From Planctomycetota bacterium (lineage in GTDB: Bacteria; Planctomycetota; Planctomycetia; Pirellulales; Pirellulaceae), in the NCBI GenBank assembly GCA_014381825.1, contig JACNKX010000185.1, positions 1 through 64,000 on the forward strand: a stretch of 64,000 nt of DNA, in the 5' to 3' direction. The position numbers and the translations under genes are program-made. The notes below the pieces were generated by a model. The model was not told the DNA's origin, searched no databases, and worked only from the letters and a program-made list of their open reading frames with translations. Within the stretch, counting starts at the first letter, position 1. The number at the start of each line of letters is the position of its first letter. Positions 1 to 8,243 of this stretch are shown here, piece by piece.

Positions 1-564
1 GAGCAATTCGCCCGCTTGAACACCGACCTCGGCGACCTTGATGCAACGTGGGCTCCGATGGTCCCGCTAAGACAAGCTCAATGCCTGGCTCACCAAGAGC
101 AGTGGGCAGAAGCTTTGGAGATTGCGGAGAGCGTTAGCGAGCGTTTTTCCGAGTTTCGGCAACTCTATGAAGCAGACTATGTGATGGGGCGCTGCTTCAG
201 TATGCAGGCTCGCTTCAATGAGGCGCGCGAGGCATTCACGCGAGTCGTTCGATCAACAACCGGTGGACGCACCGAGACGGCCGCGATGGCCCAATGGATG
301 ATTGGCGAGAGCTTCTTTCATCAGAAGGCATACCGAGATGCCATTCGTGCCTATCACCGTGTCGTCAGTCTGCACGCTTATCCTCAGTGGAAAGCCGCGG
401 CCTTGCTGCAGGCGGGGAAGTGCCACGAGCAAACGGGGCAATGGCGCGAGGCTGTCAAGCTGTATACGCAGCTATTGCGAGAGTATCCAACAACCGAGTA
501 TGCGGCCGACGCGTCACAGAGATTACGCGTCGCACAAAAGTCCGCCTCGCTAAACGTAAACTAG
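1..564 (+). CDS. TPR-repeat protein, C-terminal part (partial at left edge)
   Basis: The frame is open from base 1 to a TAG at 562-564 and the reading E-Q-F-A-R-L-N precedes any credible start, so the gene begins outside the window. The visible 187 residues are helical repeats with TPR spacing (A..A...G......A...Y..V), for example the A-Y-R-D-A-I-R-A-Y-H-R-V and W-R-E-A-V-K-L-Y-T-Q-L segments. TPRs are protein-protein scaffolds, and planctomycete TPR proteins are often periplasmic. The gene lies 39 bp upstream of an ExbB/ExbD pair in the same direction, so a role beside that energised complex is a reasonable inference. No specific function can be given. Confidence 0.85.
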   Translation, partial: EQFARLNTDLGDLDATWAPMVPLRQAQCLAHQEQWAEALEIAESVSERFSEFRQLYEADYVMGRCFSMQARFNEAREAFTRVVRSTTGGRTETAAMAQWMIGESFFHQKAYRDAIRAYHRVVSLHAYPQWKAAALLQAGKCHEQTGQWREAVKLYTQLLREYPTTEYAADASQRLRVAQKSASLNVN

Positions 565-603
565 CCATCAACAAATCACTCCCGCTGGGAGGAGCAAGGA
601 AAC

Positions 604-1458
604 ATGAAGACTTCGCCTCGAACAAAATGGATGGTTATCAAAGGGATTGTGATACTGGTACTTCTGATCGCCCCGTTTGGAGCCGCATTTGGTCAGAGTG
701 ATCAAGCCGGTGTTGACGCGCCAGTGGCGACAGAAGCCAGCGACCTTGCCACGCCAGCAATCGGCGAGATGGCGATTCCGACGAAGAACTTGCTTCAAGT
801 CATTCGTGACGGCGGTCCGCTGATGCTCCCGATTGGTGTCTGTTCCTTTATTTTACTTGTGTTTGTTTTCGAGCGAACAATCGCGTTACGTCGCGGTCGC
901 GTGATTCCACGTCCCTTCGTCCGGCGATTCCTGGAACAGATTCAAGAGGGACAGCTCGATCGTAAGGCCGCCGCCGAGCTGTGCGACGAGAATGGCAGCC
1001 CGGTCTCCGAAGTATTTGCCGGAGCGGTCAATAAATGGGGACGGCCTTCTGTGGAAGTCGAGCAGGCGATTATCGATGCGGGCGAGCGAGTGACGAATGG
1101 ACTGCGAGCTTACCTTCGTATGTTCAATGGCATTTCAACAATTAGTCCCTTGCTCGGGATGCTGGGCACGGTACTTGGGATGATTCGAGCCTTCAACGCG
1201 ATTGCGACTGCCGATGCGATGGGACGGCCTGAGTTGCTCGCCGCGGGAATCAGCCAGGCGCTGCTAACAACTGCGGCCGGATTGAGCGTCGCGATTCCGG
1301 CTTTAATTGCGTATCTGTTCTTTATCGGACGTGTCGACAAGCTGGTCGTCGAAATCGACTCACTCGGACAACAGCTCGTCTCGCTCATCGCTGGAGACGC
1401 CAGACCTCGCGAGGCAGCTCGCGCGAAAGCGAGCGCATCGACGAAGAAAGCGGCATAG
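604..1458 (+). CDS. MotA/TolQ/ExbB proton channel family protein
   Basis: This 284-residue protein has a signal-like hydrophobic stretch near residues 10-30 and three further membrane segments: about 65-90 (L-M-L-P-I-G-V-C-S-F), 175-200 (S-P-L-L-G-M-L-G-T-V-L-G-M-I) and 212-240. The P-L-L-G-M-L-G-T-V-L-G-M motif and the following S-Q-A-L-L-T-T-A-A-G-L segment are hallmarks of the TolQ/ExbB proton channel. Family members form the pentamer that, with ExbD/TolR, couples proton flow to work at the outer membrane. An AAGGA site precedes the ATG. The ExbD-like partner starts 37 bp downstream. A leader-like extension before the first channel helix is common in planctomycete members. Family assignment is secure; which system it drives is not known. 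Confidence 0.93.
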   Translation: MKTSPRTKWMVIKGIVILVLLIAPFGAAFGQSDQAGVDAPVATEASDLATPAIGEMAIPTKNLLQVIRDGGPLMLPIGVCSFILLVFVFERTIALRRGRVIPRPFVRRFLEQIQEGQLDRKAAAELCDENGSPVSEVFAGAVNKWGRPSVEVEQAIIDAGERVTNGLRAYLRMFNGISTISPLLGMLGTVLGMIRAFNAIATADAMGRPELLAAGISQALLTTAAGLSVAIPALIAYLFFIGRVDKLVVEIDSLGQQLVSLIAGDARPREAARAKASASTKKAA

Positions 1459-1495
1459 TTGAATTGGAACCATCGGAGTAAGGACATAGCACACG

Positions 1496-1915
1496 ATGCC
1501 ACTGAAGACACACATGGACGAGCAGCCGTCGATCAATCTCACACCGATGATTGATGTCGTGTTTTTGTTGATCATTTTCTTTATGGTGGGCACCAAGTTC
1601 ACCGAATTGGAACGGAAGCTTGGGCTCGAAGTGCCGGAAGTCTCTGATGTGAAGACGTTGACGCCGGCCCCCGAACGTCGAGTGGTCAACGTCTTTAACG
1701 ATGGTCACATCGAATTAGATCGAGAGGATGTCACGTTGGAGGAATTGGTGCAACGACTGGTGCAGGCGCAAAGCGAGTACGCGGAGTTGGGCGTACTTGT
1801 GCGAGGTGATGCCGAAGGTGCGTTTCAGAATGTTGCCACAGTCCTTGGAGCGGTTCGTGAAGCAGGTGTCTCTGATATGGGAATCTCGGTGCGATTGGCG
1901 AGTCGGCGACGATAA
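1496..1915 (+). CDS. ExbD/TolR family biopolymer transport protein
   Basis: This 139-residue protein has the standard ExbD layout: a short cytoplasmic N-terminus, one membrane helix (residues about 16-36) and a periplasmic domain. The helix starts L-T-P-M-I-D-V-V-F-L-L; Asp20 is the conserved membrane aspartate required for proton translocation in ExbD/TolR. It follows the ExbB-like gene directly and precedes a membrane protein with a TonB-like linker, so the three probably form one complex. The periplasmic part contains V-V-N-V-F-N-D-G-H-I, typical of the ExbD domain beta-strand. Confidence 0.93.
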   Translation: MPLKTHMDEQPSINLTPMIDVVFLLIIFFMVGTKFTELERKLGLEVPEVSDVKTLTPAPERRVVNVFNDGHIELDREDVTLEELVQRLVQAQSEYAELGVLVRGDAEGAFQNVATVLGAVREAGVSDMGISVRLASRRR

Positions 1916-1948
1916 CCGGAGTGCGCGAGAGAATGGTCGGATGAAACG

Positions 1949-4090
1949 ATGATGGGATTCATTGAATCACTTTTGCAGTTCGAAATGCCAGCATTTTCTG
2001 AGTTGTCGATCCGCGCGCCGATATTCGCTGATGCATCAAGTTGGGGAGCGTCGGTGTCGCAGACGCTGGCCATCACCCTTTGGATCGGCCTCGCAATCTT
2101 AACTGTCTCGCTGCTGATCCTGATGCGAACGCGTTGGGGCCAAGCTCAGCCGCTGTCGAAGTGTGTCGTTCTTTCAGTGTTTGCGCACATTTTATTTATC
2201 GCATATGCCTATGGCACGCGGTTGATCTTCGATGCACCGGCACCTGAGCAGGACCAAGTGATTCGATTGGCGTTCGTCGCTCACGATGCAAACTCGGCTC
2301 CGACACCTCGTAAAAAGCATGCTTGGAACGAGTACCCAACCGAATTTGCGATCACGCCCGATAAGGCCAGCCCCGGTCAACAGGACGCCGAAATCGAAGT
2401 GGAAATGCCGCCGATCCAAATCGATCCTCCTGACTTTGCCGTCGCGGTTCGTGATGCGCCGGAGTCGATCTCCGCGACCGAATCCGCTAGCCCGACGCCA
2501 CCAACACCTGAAGCGGAATCCCTGTCCCCGTCCGAACCAACAGAGATTGAGGTTGCCCTGTCAGAACCACCGCGAGAACCAGAGCCGCTCGCGGAGCCTC
2601 CCGTTCCGGAACCGCTGGAACGAGTCGCCGTAGAACCCTTACCACAATCCGCCACTAACTCAATCGCAACGAACGAGGCCCCGAGCACGCTGCCAGACTC
2701 GTCGACATTGCAAAGATTGACGGACATCGACTTCTCAAAAGACATCGCCGAAGCGCGCCAAGCCACGACCGACATGACTGCCGAGGCCGACAATCGTGAC
2801 GTTGGCTCGGGCCGTGACGGCGACCAAGGGGCGAACGCCAATCGACCTTCGACTGAGCAACTCGGAGCGGATTCGTCGCGACCTGCGACCAGGGATGGTG
2901 ATCCATCTACCGCGCGACGACTAGGTGACGGTGAGCCGCTCCCGAATGTATACCAGCTTCGTATGTCGCGCCATCGGATGGCGTTGATTGAACAACAAGG
3001 TGGCAGCGAGCAGACCGAGCAATCCGTCGAATCGGCACTCAAGTGGCTCGCGGCGCATCAATCGGCGGATGGGCGTTGGGACGTTGATCAATTCGAAGGT
3101 GGTCGAGAAACAAAAGTTCTTGGTCATGATCGCAAGGGCGCAGGCTTGGAAGCCGACACCGGCATCACAGGCCTGGCGTTGCTGGCGTTTTTGTCGGCCG
3201 GGCATACTCACTTCGAAGGCGAGTATCGACGTACCGTTCAACACGGACTAGAGTTCGTTCTGGGAAAGCAAGCTACCGACGGCAACCTTGCCGGCTCCGC
3301 CAAATTGTTTGCTCGCATGTACTGCCACGGCATGGCGACGCTCGCAATTAGCGAAGCGTACGCAATGACCGGCGACCATCGGATGCGAGTCTTCGTCGAA
3401 CGAGCGGTCCAGTACACGATTGATTCTCAGGATCGAACGACCGGCGGGTGGCGTTACCAGGCGGCGGATCGTGGTGACATGAGTCAGTTCGGCTGGCAAG
3501 TGATGGCACTCAAGAGCGCTGAACTGGCCGGCATTACAGTTCTGGGCGAAACGCGAGCCGGAATGATCCGATTCCTGCGAAGCGTTTCCAAGGGCGAGCA
3601 TCGGGGCCTAGCGAGCTATCGGCCTTCGGAGCGTGCTTCGGAAACCATGACTGCAGAGGCACTGGCTTGTCGCTTCTTTCTTGGCATTCAGCAAGATGAA
3701 CGGGCCGTGCATGAGGCAACCGATTATCTCAGCGGGCAGTTGCCAAGTGGTGGGAAGGCGAACTTGTACTACTGGTACTATGGAACGCTCGGCCTCTTTC
3801 AAGCTCAGACGCAGCCGGCGACTGTCCGTCTGGGTTCAAACCAAAGCGTTTGGGCTCAGTGGAACCAAGCTCTGCAGCAGCAACTGCTCGCTCGACAGGA
3901 GCGTGCCGGCGACGATGCTGGCAGTTTTTCGCCCGACACCGTTTGGGGATCCTACGGCGGACGAGTCTATGCTACGGCGATGGCAACCCTGTGCTTAGAG
4001 GTCTATTACAGATATTTACCGGTGTACGAGCGAGGGCCTGCCGCTGCAGCCGCAACACGTAACATCCCTCAGTATCGCGTGTTGCGATGA
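1949..4090 (+). CDS. Membrane protein with Pro/Glu-rich linker and prenyltransferase/squalene-oxidase repeat toroid
   Basis: This 713-residue protein has two N-terminal membrane helices (about 40-60 and 72-95), then a Pro/Glu/Ser-rich linker (about 115-235) resembling the periplasm-spanning region of TonB, then a low-complexity acidic region, and a C-terminal alpha/alpha-toroid domain (about 345-690). The toroid has repeated motifs such as A-L-K-W-L-A-A-H-Q-S-A-D-G-R-W, W-R-Y-Q and V-W-G-S-Y-G-G-R-V-Y-A-T-A-M-A, as in the prenyltransferase/squalene-oxidase repeat family. The DxDD motif of squalene-hopene cyclases is not evident, so catalysis is doubtful. It follows ExbB and ExbD by 33 bp and may act as the TonB-like partner. 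That role is inferred from layout alone. Confidence 0.8.
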   Translation: MMGFIESLLQFEMPAFSELSIRAPIFADASSWGASVSQTLAITLWIGLAILTVSLLILMRTRWGQAQPLSKCVVLSVFAHILFIAYAYGTRLIFDAPAPEQDQVIRLAFVAHDANSAPTPRKKHAWNEYPTEFAITPDKASPGQQDAEIEVEMPPIQIDPPDFAVAVRDAPESISATESASPTPPTPEAESLSPSEPTEIEVALSEPPREPEPLAEPPVPEPLERVAVEPLPQSATNSIATNEAPSTLPDSSTLQRLTDIDFSKDIAEARQATTDMTAEADNRDVGSGRDGDQGANANRPSTEQLGADSSRPATRDGDPSTARRLGDGEPLPNVYQLRMSRHRMALIEQQGGSEQTEQSVESALKWLAAHQSADGRWDVDQFEGGRETKVLGHDRKGAGLEADTGITGLALLAFLSAGHTHFEGEYRRTVQHGLEFVLGKQATDGNLAGSAKLFARMYCHGMATLAISEAYAMTGDHRMRVFVERAVQYTIDSQDRTTGGWRYQAADRGDMSQFGWQVMALKSAELAGITVLGETRAGMIRFLRSVSKGEHRGLASYRPSERASETMTAEALACRFFLGIQQDERAVHEATDYLSGQLPSGGKANLYYWYYGTLGLFQAQTQPATVRLGSNQSVWAQWNQALQQQLLARQERAGDDAGSFSPDTVWGSYGGRVYATAMATLCLEVYYRYLPVYERGPAAAAATRNIPQYRVLR

Positions 4091-4112
4091 TTGCGCGGCC
4101 TCGCAATACCAT

Positions 4113-4140
4113 TTGACATCGCCCGGTGTAGCGTTAGAAT
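4113..4140 (+). promoter_or_regulatory. Candidate sigma-70 type promoter before the tatA-like gene
   Basis: TTGACA at 4113-4118 and TAGAAT at 4135-4140 are separated by 16 bases. The predicted start of transcription near 4147 leaves about 140 bases of leader before the ATG at 4287. It lies just after the upstream gene ends, as expected for a new transcription unit. Confidence 0.5.
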
Positions 4141-4286
4141 TGAACAGTGATGGGTCCACCGCGTTTACGTTGCGTGGTTACACACAGGTTTGGTCCAGGT
4201 GACACCCCGCTGGGCGTCTACCCGCTTTCGCCACCTTTCGTGTGCTTGGTGCCATCATCCCACCTTCTTTGTGCGAGAGCGTTGCT

Positions 4287-4493
4287 ATGTTGAATTCACT
4301 TCTGTTTGGCATGTTCGGAATGCCCGGCCATCTTGAGCTGTTGATTATCGGTGGCTTAGCCTTGTTGTTGTTTGGGCACCGTCTCCCGAGCTTGATGCGG
4401 AGCGCTGGGCGCTCGGTCGTTGAGTTCAAGAAGGGCGTGCAAGGTATCGAAGACGATATCGACTCGGCCACAGATGAAAAGCCCGATGAGTGA
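4287..4493 (+). CDS. TatA/E-like twin-arginine translocase protein
   Basis: This 68-residue protein has a short N-terminal helix (L-E-L-L-I-I-G-G-L-A-L-L-L-F-G), the F-G-x-x-x-L-P hinge (F-G-H-R-L-P) and an amphipathic helix followed by an acidic tail, which is the TatA/TatE architecture. TatA oligomers form the pore for folded, cofactor-bearing proteins. I use the ATG at 4287 because the helix begins soon after it; a GTG at 4242 in the same frame would add 15 residues unlike any TatA N-terminus. A second TatA-like gene follows 102 bp later. A DUF1501 protein at 14.5 kb carries a twin-arginine signal and is a plausible client. Confidence 0.88.
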   Translation: MLNSLLFGMFGMPGHLELLIIGGLALLLFGHRLPSLMRSAGRSVVEFKKGVQGIEDDIDSATDEKPDE

Positions 4494-4595
4494 TGCGTCG
4501 GTCGCGTCGCATTTACTGATTTTTCGTCTTCGTCAGCCCACTTCGAGTCGAGCAGTATAACGTTTCGACTCCAGTCCATTCACGAGGCAAGAGAT

Positions 4596-4910
4596 ATGTT
4601 TGGCCTTGGATTTCAAGAATTGATGATCGTTGGCATCGTTGCGGTGTTGTTGTTTGGAAAGCGACTCCCTGAAGTCGCGAAGTCGCTTGGGAGTAGCTAT
4701 TCGCAGTTCCGTAAGGGATTGAACGACCTTCAGTCGTCGATCGATTATTCGGATTCGTATACTCCGCCGAAGTCGGCGTCGGCCAGTTCTTACGATGACT
4801 ACGACGACTATGATGAACCGACTGCTCCAAAGTTTGAACCACCGCCGAGCGAGCCCAAGGTCGAGGATGCTCCGAGTGGCGATATTGAGAAGCCGGTTTC
4901 AGAGAAGTAA
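4596..4910 (+). CDS. Second TatA/E-like twin-arginine translocase protein
   Basis: This 104-residue protein has an N-terminal helix (F-Q-E-L-M-I-V-G-I-V-A-V-L-L-F-G-K-R-L-P-E-V) with the F-G-K-R-L-P hinge, an amphipathic helix ending near residue 45, and a longer disordered tail that is acidic and proline-rich (repeated Y-D-D-Y-D-D-Y-D-E-P). It differs clearly from the neighbouring TatA-like protein, so the pair is not a recent duplication. One may act as TatA and the other as a TatB-like or TatE-like component, but no tatC is present in the window and the sequence does not settle this. Confidence 0.9.
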   Translation: MFGLGFQELMIVGIVAVLLFGKRLPEVAKSLGSSYSQFRKGLNDLQSSIDYSDSYTPPKSASASSYDDYDDYDEPTAPKFEPPPSEPKVEDAPSGDIEKPVSEK

Positions 4911-4988
4911 CGTGGCGAAGGCAACCGAGCGGGACTCGTTTCGGTCTTCTGTTCAGTCGCATTGCGATAGGCTAAATTTACAAAGCAT

Positions 4989-5011
4989 CGAGCGACTCAT
5001 CGAGTCGCTCG
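4989..5011 (+). other. Perfect 10-bp hairpin just upstream of tRNA-Val
   Basis: CGAGCGACTC (4989-4998) and GAGTCGCTCG (5002-5011) form a perfect 10-bp stem with a 3-base loop, ending 4 bases before the tRNA. There is no T-run after it, so it is not a standard intrinsic terminator. It may mark the end of the tatA transcript or a tRNA 5' processing structure. Confidence 0.55.
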
Positions 5012-5015
5012 CATT

Positions 5016-5089
5016 GGGCGGTTAGCTCAGTTGGTTAGAGCGCCGTGCTCACACCGCGGAGGTCGTTGGTTCGAATCCAATACCGCCCA
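5016..5089 (+). tRNA. tRNA-Val (anticodon CAC)
   Basis: A full cloverleaf can be drawn. The acceptor GGGCGGT pairs with ACCGCCC, the D arm is GCTC-AGTTGGTTA-GAGC, the anticodon stem CCGTG/CGCGG (one G-T pair) carries the loop CTCACAC, the variable loop is AGGTC, and the T arm is GTTGG-TTCGAAT-CCAAT. Loop bases 34-36 read CAC, which decodes GTG valine codons. The discriminator is A, and the 3' CCA is not encoded (C, T, T follow), so it must be added after transcription. Confidence 0.96.
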
Positions 5090-5423
5090 CTTTGTTAAGT
5101 GAAGTAAAGCAAGGGAGTTAAGGTATTGACCTTTGCTCCTTTGTTCGTTTCTTGGTGGCTCGGTGATACCTTTTTGCCAATCTAAGGTACAACAGCCCAT
5201 GTTGCCACGGGCTGTCTATCGATACCTTGTCGTCTCGCGTTTGCTAGGCCCCTCTAACGTGCTCGGCTTCCCCGTATGCGGCGAAGCTTTGTGCGGCCAC
5301 TGCTTCGCCCTGCCGACTCCTGCCTCGTGATCCCAAGGAGTACAGACTTCCAAGCTGGTCCACCCAATACGGACTCTCGGGCTCTAGCCGCAGGGGAAGA
5401 ACGCTGACCTCAATCGCAAATGC
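5090..5423. other. Intergenic region after tRNA-Val, no gene seen
   Basis: I see no convincing coding frame in these 334 bases. They hold one modest hairpin, ACAGCCC (5192-5198) against GGGCTGT (5209-5215) with a 10-base loop and no T-run, which could be a weak transcript end. The PadR promoter begins at the right border. Confidence 0.5.
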
Positions 5424-5450
5424 TTGACATCGCACTTTGTCATATATACT
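5424..5450 (+). promoter_or_regulatory. Candidate promoter of the padR gene
   Basis: TTGACA (5424-5429) and TATACT (5445-5450) are close to consensus but have a 15-base spacer, shorter than the usual 17. The -10 element overlaps the left arm of a perfect palindrome, so a repressor bound there would block transcription. A suboptimal spacer is common in regulated promoters. Confidence 0.55.
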
Positions 5451-5466
5451 ATGTGTTGCATAGTAT
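5446..5466. promoter_or_regulatory. Palindromic operator, probable PadR binding site
   Basis: ATACTATG (5446-5453) and CATAGTAT (5459-5466) form a perfect 8-bp inverted repeat with a 5-base spacer. It overlaps the -10 box of the promoter and lies 42 bp before the padR start. Known PadR operators are AT-rich dyads of this size, and the family usually represses its own gene, so autoregulation is the simplest reading. Confidence 0.6.
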
Positions 5467-5508
5467 CAATATAAAGTCACGTTGCCAAATCGTTCGGGAG
5501 TGCTTGTT

Positions 5509-5874
5509 ATGCGAATTGAACGTGAACTGATGCGGGGGGCGGGACCCGTCGCCGTGTTGAAACTCCTGGAGAGCGGCGCTAAATACGGGTATGAACTGGT
5601 CGAGCAATTGACAGCCGAAACGAACGGCGTGCTGGAGGTTGGCCAATCGACGCTCTATCCGCTGCTCTACAATCTCGAATCGCAGGGCCTCATCAAACCG
5701 CAATGGCAGCAAGCCGATTCAGGGAGACAGCGCAAATACTACTCGCTCACCGGCAAAGGCAAGAAGCGATTGTCGCGAGATTCCAAACAGTGGCAGGCCG
5801 TTTCGGAAGCGATGTTACGTTTGGGCGTGATCTCCGACCCTCACATCGAGCCAGCGTTGGAAGGAGGAGCGTAA
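5509..5874 (+). CDS. PadR family transcriptional regulator
   Basis: This 121-residue protein is a PadR winged helix: L-K-L-L-E-S-G-A-K-Y-G-Y-E-L-V-E-Q-L, then S-T-L-Y-P-L-L-Y-N-L-E-S-Q-G-L-I, then the wing with G-R-Q-R-K-Y-Y-S-L-T-G-K-G. I choose the ATG at 5509 because the conserved domain starts right after it; a TTG at 5482 would add nine unconserved residues. Its stop codon overlaps the start of the next gene (TAATG), indicating translational coupling. A palindrome over the promoter suggests autorepression. The inducing ligand is unknown. Confidence 0.93.
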   Translation: MRIERELMRGAGPVAVLKLLESGAKYGYELVEQLTAETNGVLEVGQSTLYPLLYNLESQGLIKPQWQQADSGRQRKYYSLTGKGKKRLSRDSKQWQAVSEAMLRLGVISDPHIEPALEGGA

Positions 5875-8243
5875 TGACCGAACGCACCGACAATCATCAG
5901 TCTTCTTCAAGCACGTTCCGCCGTTTGCTGGCAACACCGCTGCATCGACTCATCCGTGGAACAATCAGCGATCACGTGAGCTATCAGCAGGTCATCGATG
6001 AAGCTGACTTTGATCCTGTGCTGGCGAAGGCACTTCGTCTGCGCATTCGAAAGGCTGGCAGACGTTCGTGTACTCGAGTTGAGTTAGCGAAATCGCTCGT
6101 TCCGATCTGCCAGGAACAACAGAAGGGTGGACGGTCCGCCGGAGAACTGGCTGCCGCGCTGCAAAACGCCGATCCCGGACCGCGAGGCGTTGCTTGGAAA
6201 ACGCACTTGCAAACGCTTTTGGAAAGTAGGCTACCGACCAATGCGTTTCACGTGCTGGCTCAGCTTACGCGCCGGATTCGGTCACGTCCGCTGTGCCGAG
6301 TCGCCTATGATTCGTGCGTCGCGGAATGGTCGAAGCAAATGGCTGATGGCACGGAGTTCGCAGAGATTCAGGCGGCCATGCCCGACACAATTCAACTCGG
6401 CAATCGTATCAACCAACTTCACTGTATTGAGCCAGTGCTGATGGACGATCTTCCGAACGAAGTGTCAACGATTCTCCACGACGCCGTTCGGCGAACGCGA
6501 TTGTGGAGGAACGAGAAGCGAGACGTAGCGAAAGAGTTGTCGACGCACTTTTCGGCCGGCCTGGAGGCGGGCGCGAGTGCTAGAGAATTGGTTGAATCAT
6601 TTGGCGACACAACAACGGCTGCCAAACTAATTCGTCGGGCGAAAGTCCGTTGTCGCCCGACGGTTTGGTGGGCATGGCAACGGACTTGGCAACTCGCGAC
6701 GATTGGCGGTGGACTCATCTTGATGCTGTGGCTTGTGCTTTTTCTTCGACTCGTCACGGCTTCACCCAATGTCATCGTGGACTACGTTGCACGGTTCGAC
6801 GACCGACAGAGTGCGATTCCGTCAGACGATCGCGCTTGGCCGATCTATCGCGAGGGACTTGTTGGACTCACGAAAGACTGGGTTCGCACCGACTTTGTGG
6901 ATGCCAGCGAGTTTGGCCGGCAAAGTAAACACTGGGACACCGCGAAAGACTATCTCGAAAGGAACGATGCGAGTGTTGAACTGTTTGTCCAGGCGTCGCG
7001 TCAGCCGGAACTCGGCTTTCTGTTTGACGATCCGAGCAATGACGCTTGGCTCATAAAGGACGTGCCGGAGGGCGTCGAGAGGTCAAAGCTATACGATCCG
7101 AAAAACTCGGTACTCATGGTACTCCTGCCGCACGCGCAAGACCTTCGACGCGTTGAAATCATTCTGCAAGCTGCGATCAAGGAAGCCGCTGCGCGTGGCG
7201 ACGCTGAACGCGTGACGGAATTGGTCGAAGCAACATTTCGACTTTCCAGCCACGCCAGACAGACTTATGACTGCGCGGTCAGTTATCTCGTGAGTCAAGC
7301 GATCTACAACAGTGCAGGCGATGAAATCGTGCGACTGCTCACGAGTGATCCAGGCTTAATGTCCGACAGCCAGCTAGAACGGTTGACCACGTCAATCAAG
7401 CGACATTCCCGTGACTTCGTGATCGAAGGCCTCGTGTTTGACAAAGTTCTCATCGAAGACACACTGCAACGAATCTACTCGGACGATGGAAATGGCGGCG
7501 GACGCGTTACACAGGACGGCTTGAGATTGCTTTGCTCGAGTGATTTCTATCGCCCTGATGATGCCGCGGTGAACCTGCGAGGATCTTTGCCGCCGTTTTC
7601 TCTTGAAGATGAACTTACGTTTTCCCAAAATGCTCAGTTCGCTGTGTTCGCTCCAAGAGCCGCGTCATTGATCGCCGATCGCAAAACGCTGAAGGCCAAG
7701 ATGATTGAGTTGCATGATTTGTACGTTGACGACATTCGGCGACCGTATTCGTTCGGCTCTAAATCGAAGTTCGTTGCTACGTATGACGAAATCGTGAATG
7801 ATGTCGCCGTGCGAGCGAAGCTTCTTCCTGCGGTGATGTTTTACCAAAACTACTATCACTCCTGGCTCGCCGTCACACGAATTCGAATAGGTCGCGCCGC
7901 GTCTCAGACATCGCAGGCAAGTTGGTTGGCCGTGATTGCGATCGAGCGGTACAAACGACAAGAGGGCGAATGGCCTCAGTCAATTGAAGCGCTGGTGCCG
8001 AACTTGTTAGTTGAAGTACCGATCGATCACTTTGACGGAAAGTCACTTCGATACCGGATCAATCCCGACGGCAGTCCGTTCGTGTGGAGTGTCGGGCCGG
8101 ATGGCGTGGACATTGCTGCAGAGAAGCTCATTGGGCGCGACGACGTCTACGGAAACACGGATCCTACTAGTGGAATTCCGCCCGGAGACTGGCAACTCTT
8201 TCCGGCCGTGCTTACACCGCCCAAGCAGGAACTGGCCGACTAA
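5874..8243 (+). CDS. Large single-pass membrane protein coupled to PadR, function unknown
   Basis: The 789-residue protein starts at ATG 5874, overlapping the padR stop codon. About 265 hydrophilic, Arg-rich residues precede one strong membrane helix (I-G-G-G-L-I-L-M-L-W-L-V-L-F-L-R-L-V). The remaining C-terminal part of about 490 residues is presumably outside the cytoplasm. Near the C-terminus the segment Y-K-R-Q-E-G-E-W-P-Q-S-I-E-A-L-V-P followed by D-H-F-D-G-K-S-L-R-Y-R is a motif recurrent in planctomycete secreted proteins of unknown function. The PadR pairing is also a recurrent planctomycete arrangement; a PadR-controlled envelope function is likely, but no enzyme motif was recognised. 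Confidence 0.75.
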   Translation: MTERTDNHQSSSSTFRRLLATPLHRLIRGTISDHVSYQQVIDEADFDPVLAKALRLRIRKAGRRSCTRVELAKSLVPICQEQQKGGRSAGELAAALQNADPGPRGVAWKTHLQTLLESRLPTNAFHVLAQLTRRIRSRPLCRVAYDSCVAEWSKQMADGTEFAEIQAAMPDTIQLGNRINQLHCIEPVLMDDLPNEVSTILHDAVRRTRLWRNEKRDVAKELSTHFSAGLEAGASARELVESFGDTTTAAKLIRRAKVRCRPTVWWAWQRTWQLATIGGGLILMLWLVLFLRLVTASPNVIVDYVARFDDRQSAIPSDDRAWPIYREGLVGLTKDWVRTDFVDASEFGRQSKHWDTAKDYLERNDASVELFVQASRQPELGFLFDDPSNDAWLIKDVPEGVERSKLYDPKNSVLMVLLPHAQDLRRVEIILQAAIKEAAARGDAERVTELVEATFRLSSHARQTYDCAVSYLVSQAIYNSAGDEIVRLLTSDPGLMSDSQLERLTTSIKRHSRDFVIEGLVFDKVLIEDTLQRIYSDDGNGGGRVTQDGLRLLCSSDFYRPDDAAVNLRGSLPPFSLEDELTFSQNAQFAVFAPRAASLIADRKTLKAKMIELHDLYVDDIRRPYSFGSKSKFVATYDEIVNDVAVRAKLLPAVMFYQNYYHSWLAVTRIRIGRAASQTSQASWLAVIAIERYKRQEGEWPQSIEALVPNLLVEVPIDHFDGKSLRYRINPDGSPFVWSVGPDGVDIAAEKLIGRDDVYGNTDPTSGIPPGDWQLFPAVLTPPKQELAD

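Noticed and set aside
2377-3042. Long minus-strand frame opposite the TonB-like linker
   Set aside because: It is Ser/Gly-rich and mirrors the Pro/Glu-rich sense codons; no start site with a ribosome sequence and no domain. The sense gene explains the region.
5192-5215. Hairpin after tRNA-Val considered as a terminator
   Set aside because: Only 7 bp with a 10-base loop and no T-run, so not counted as a terminator.
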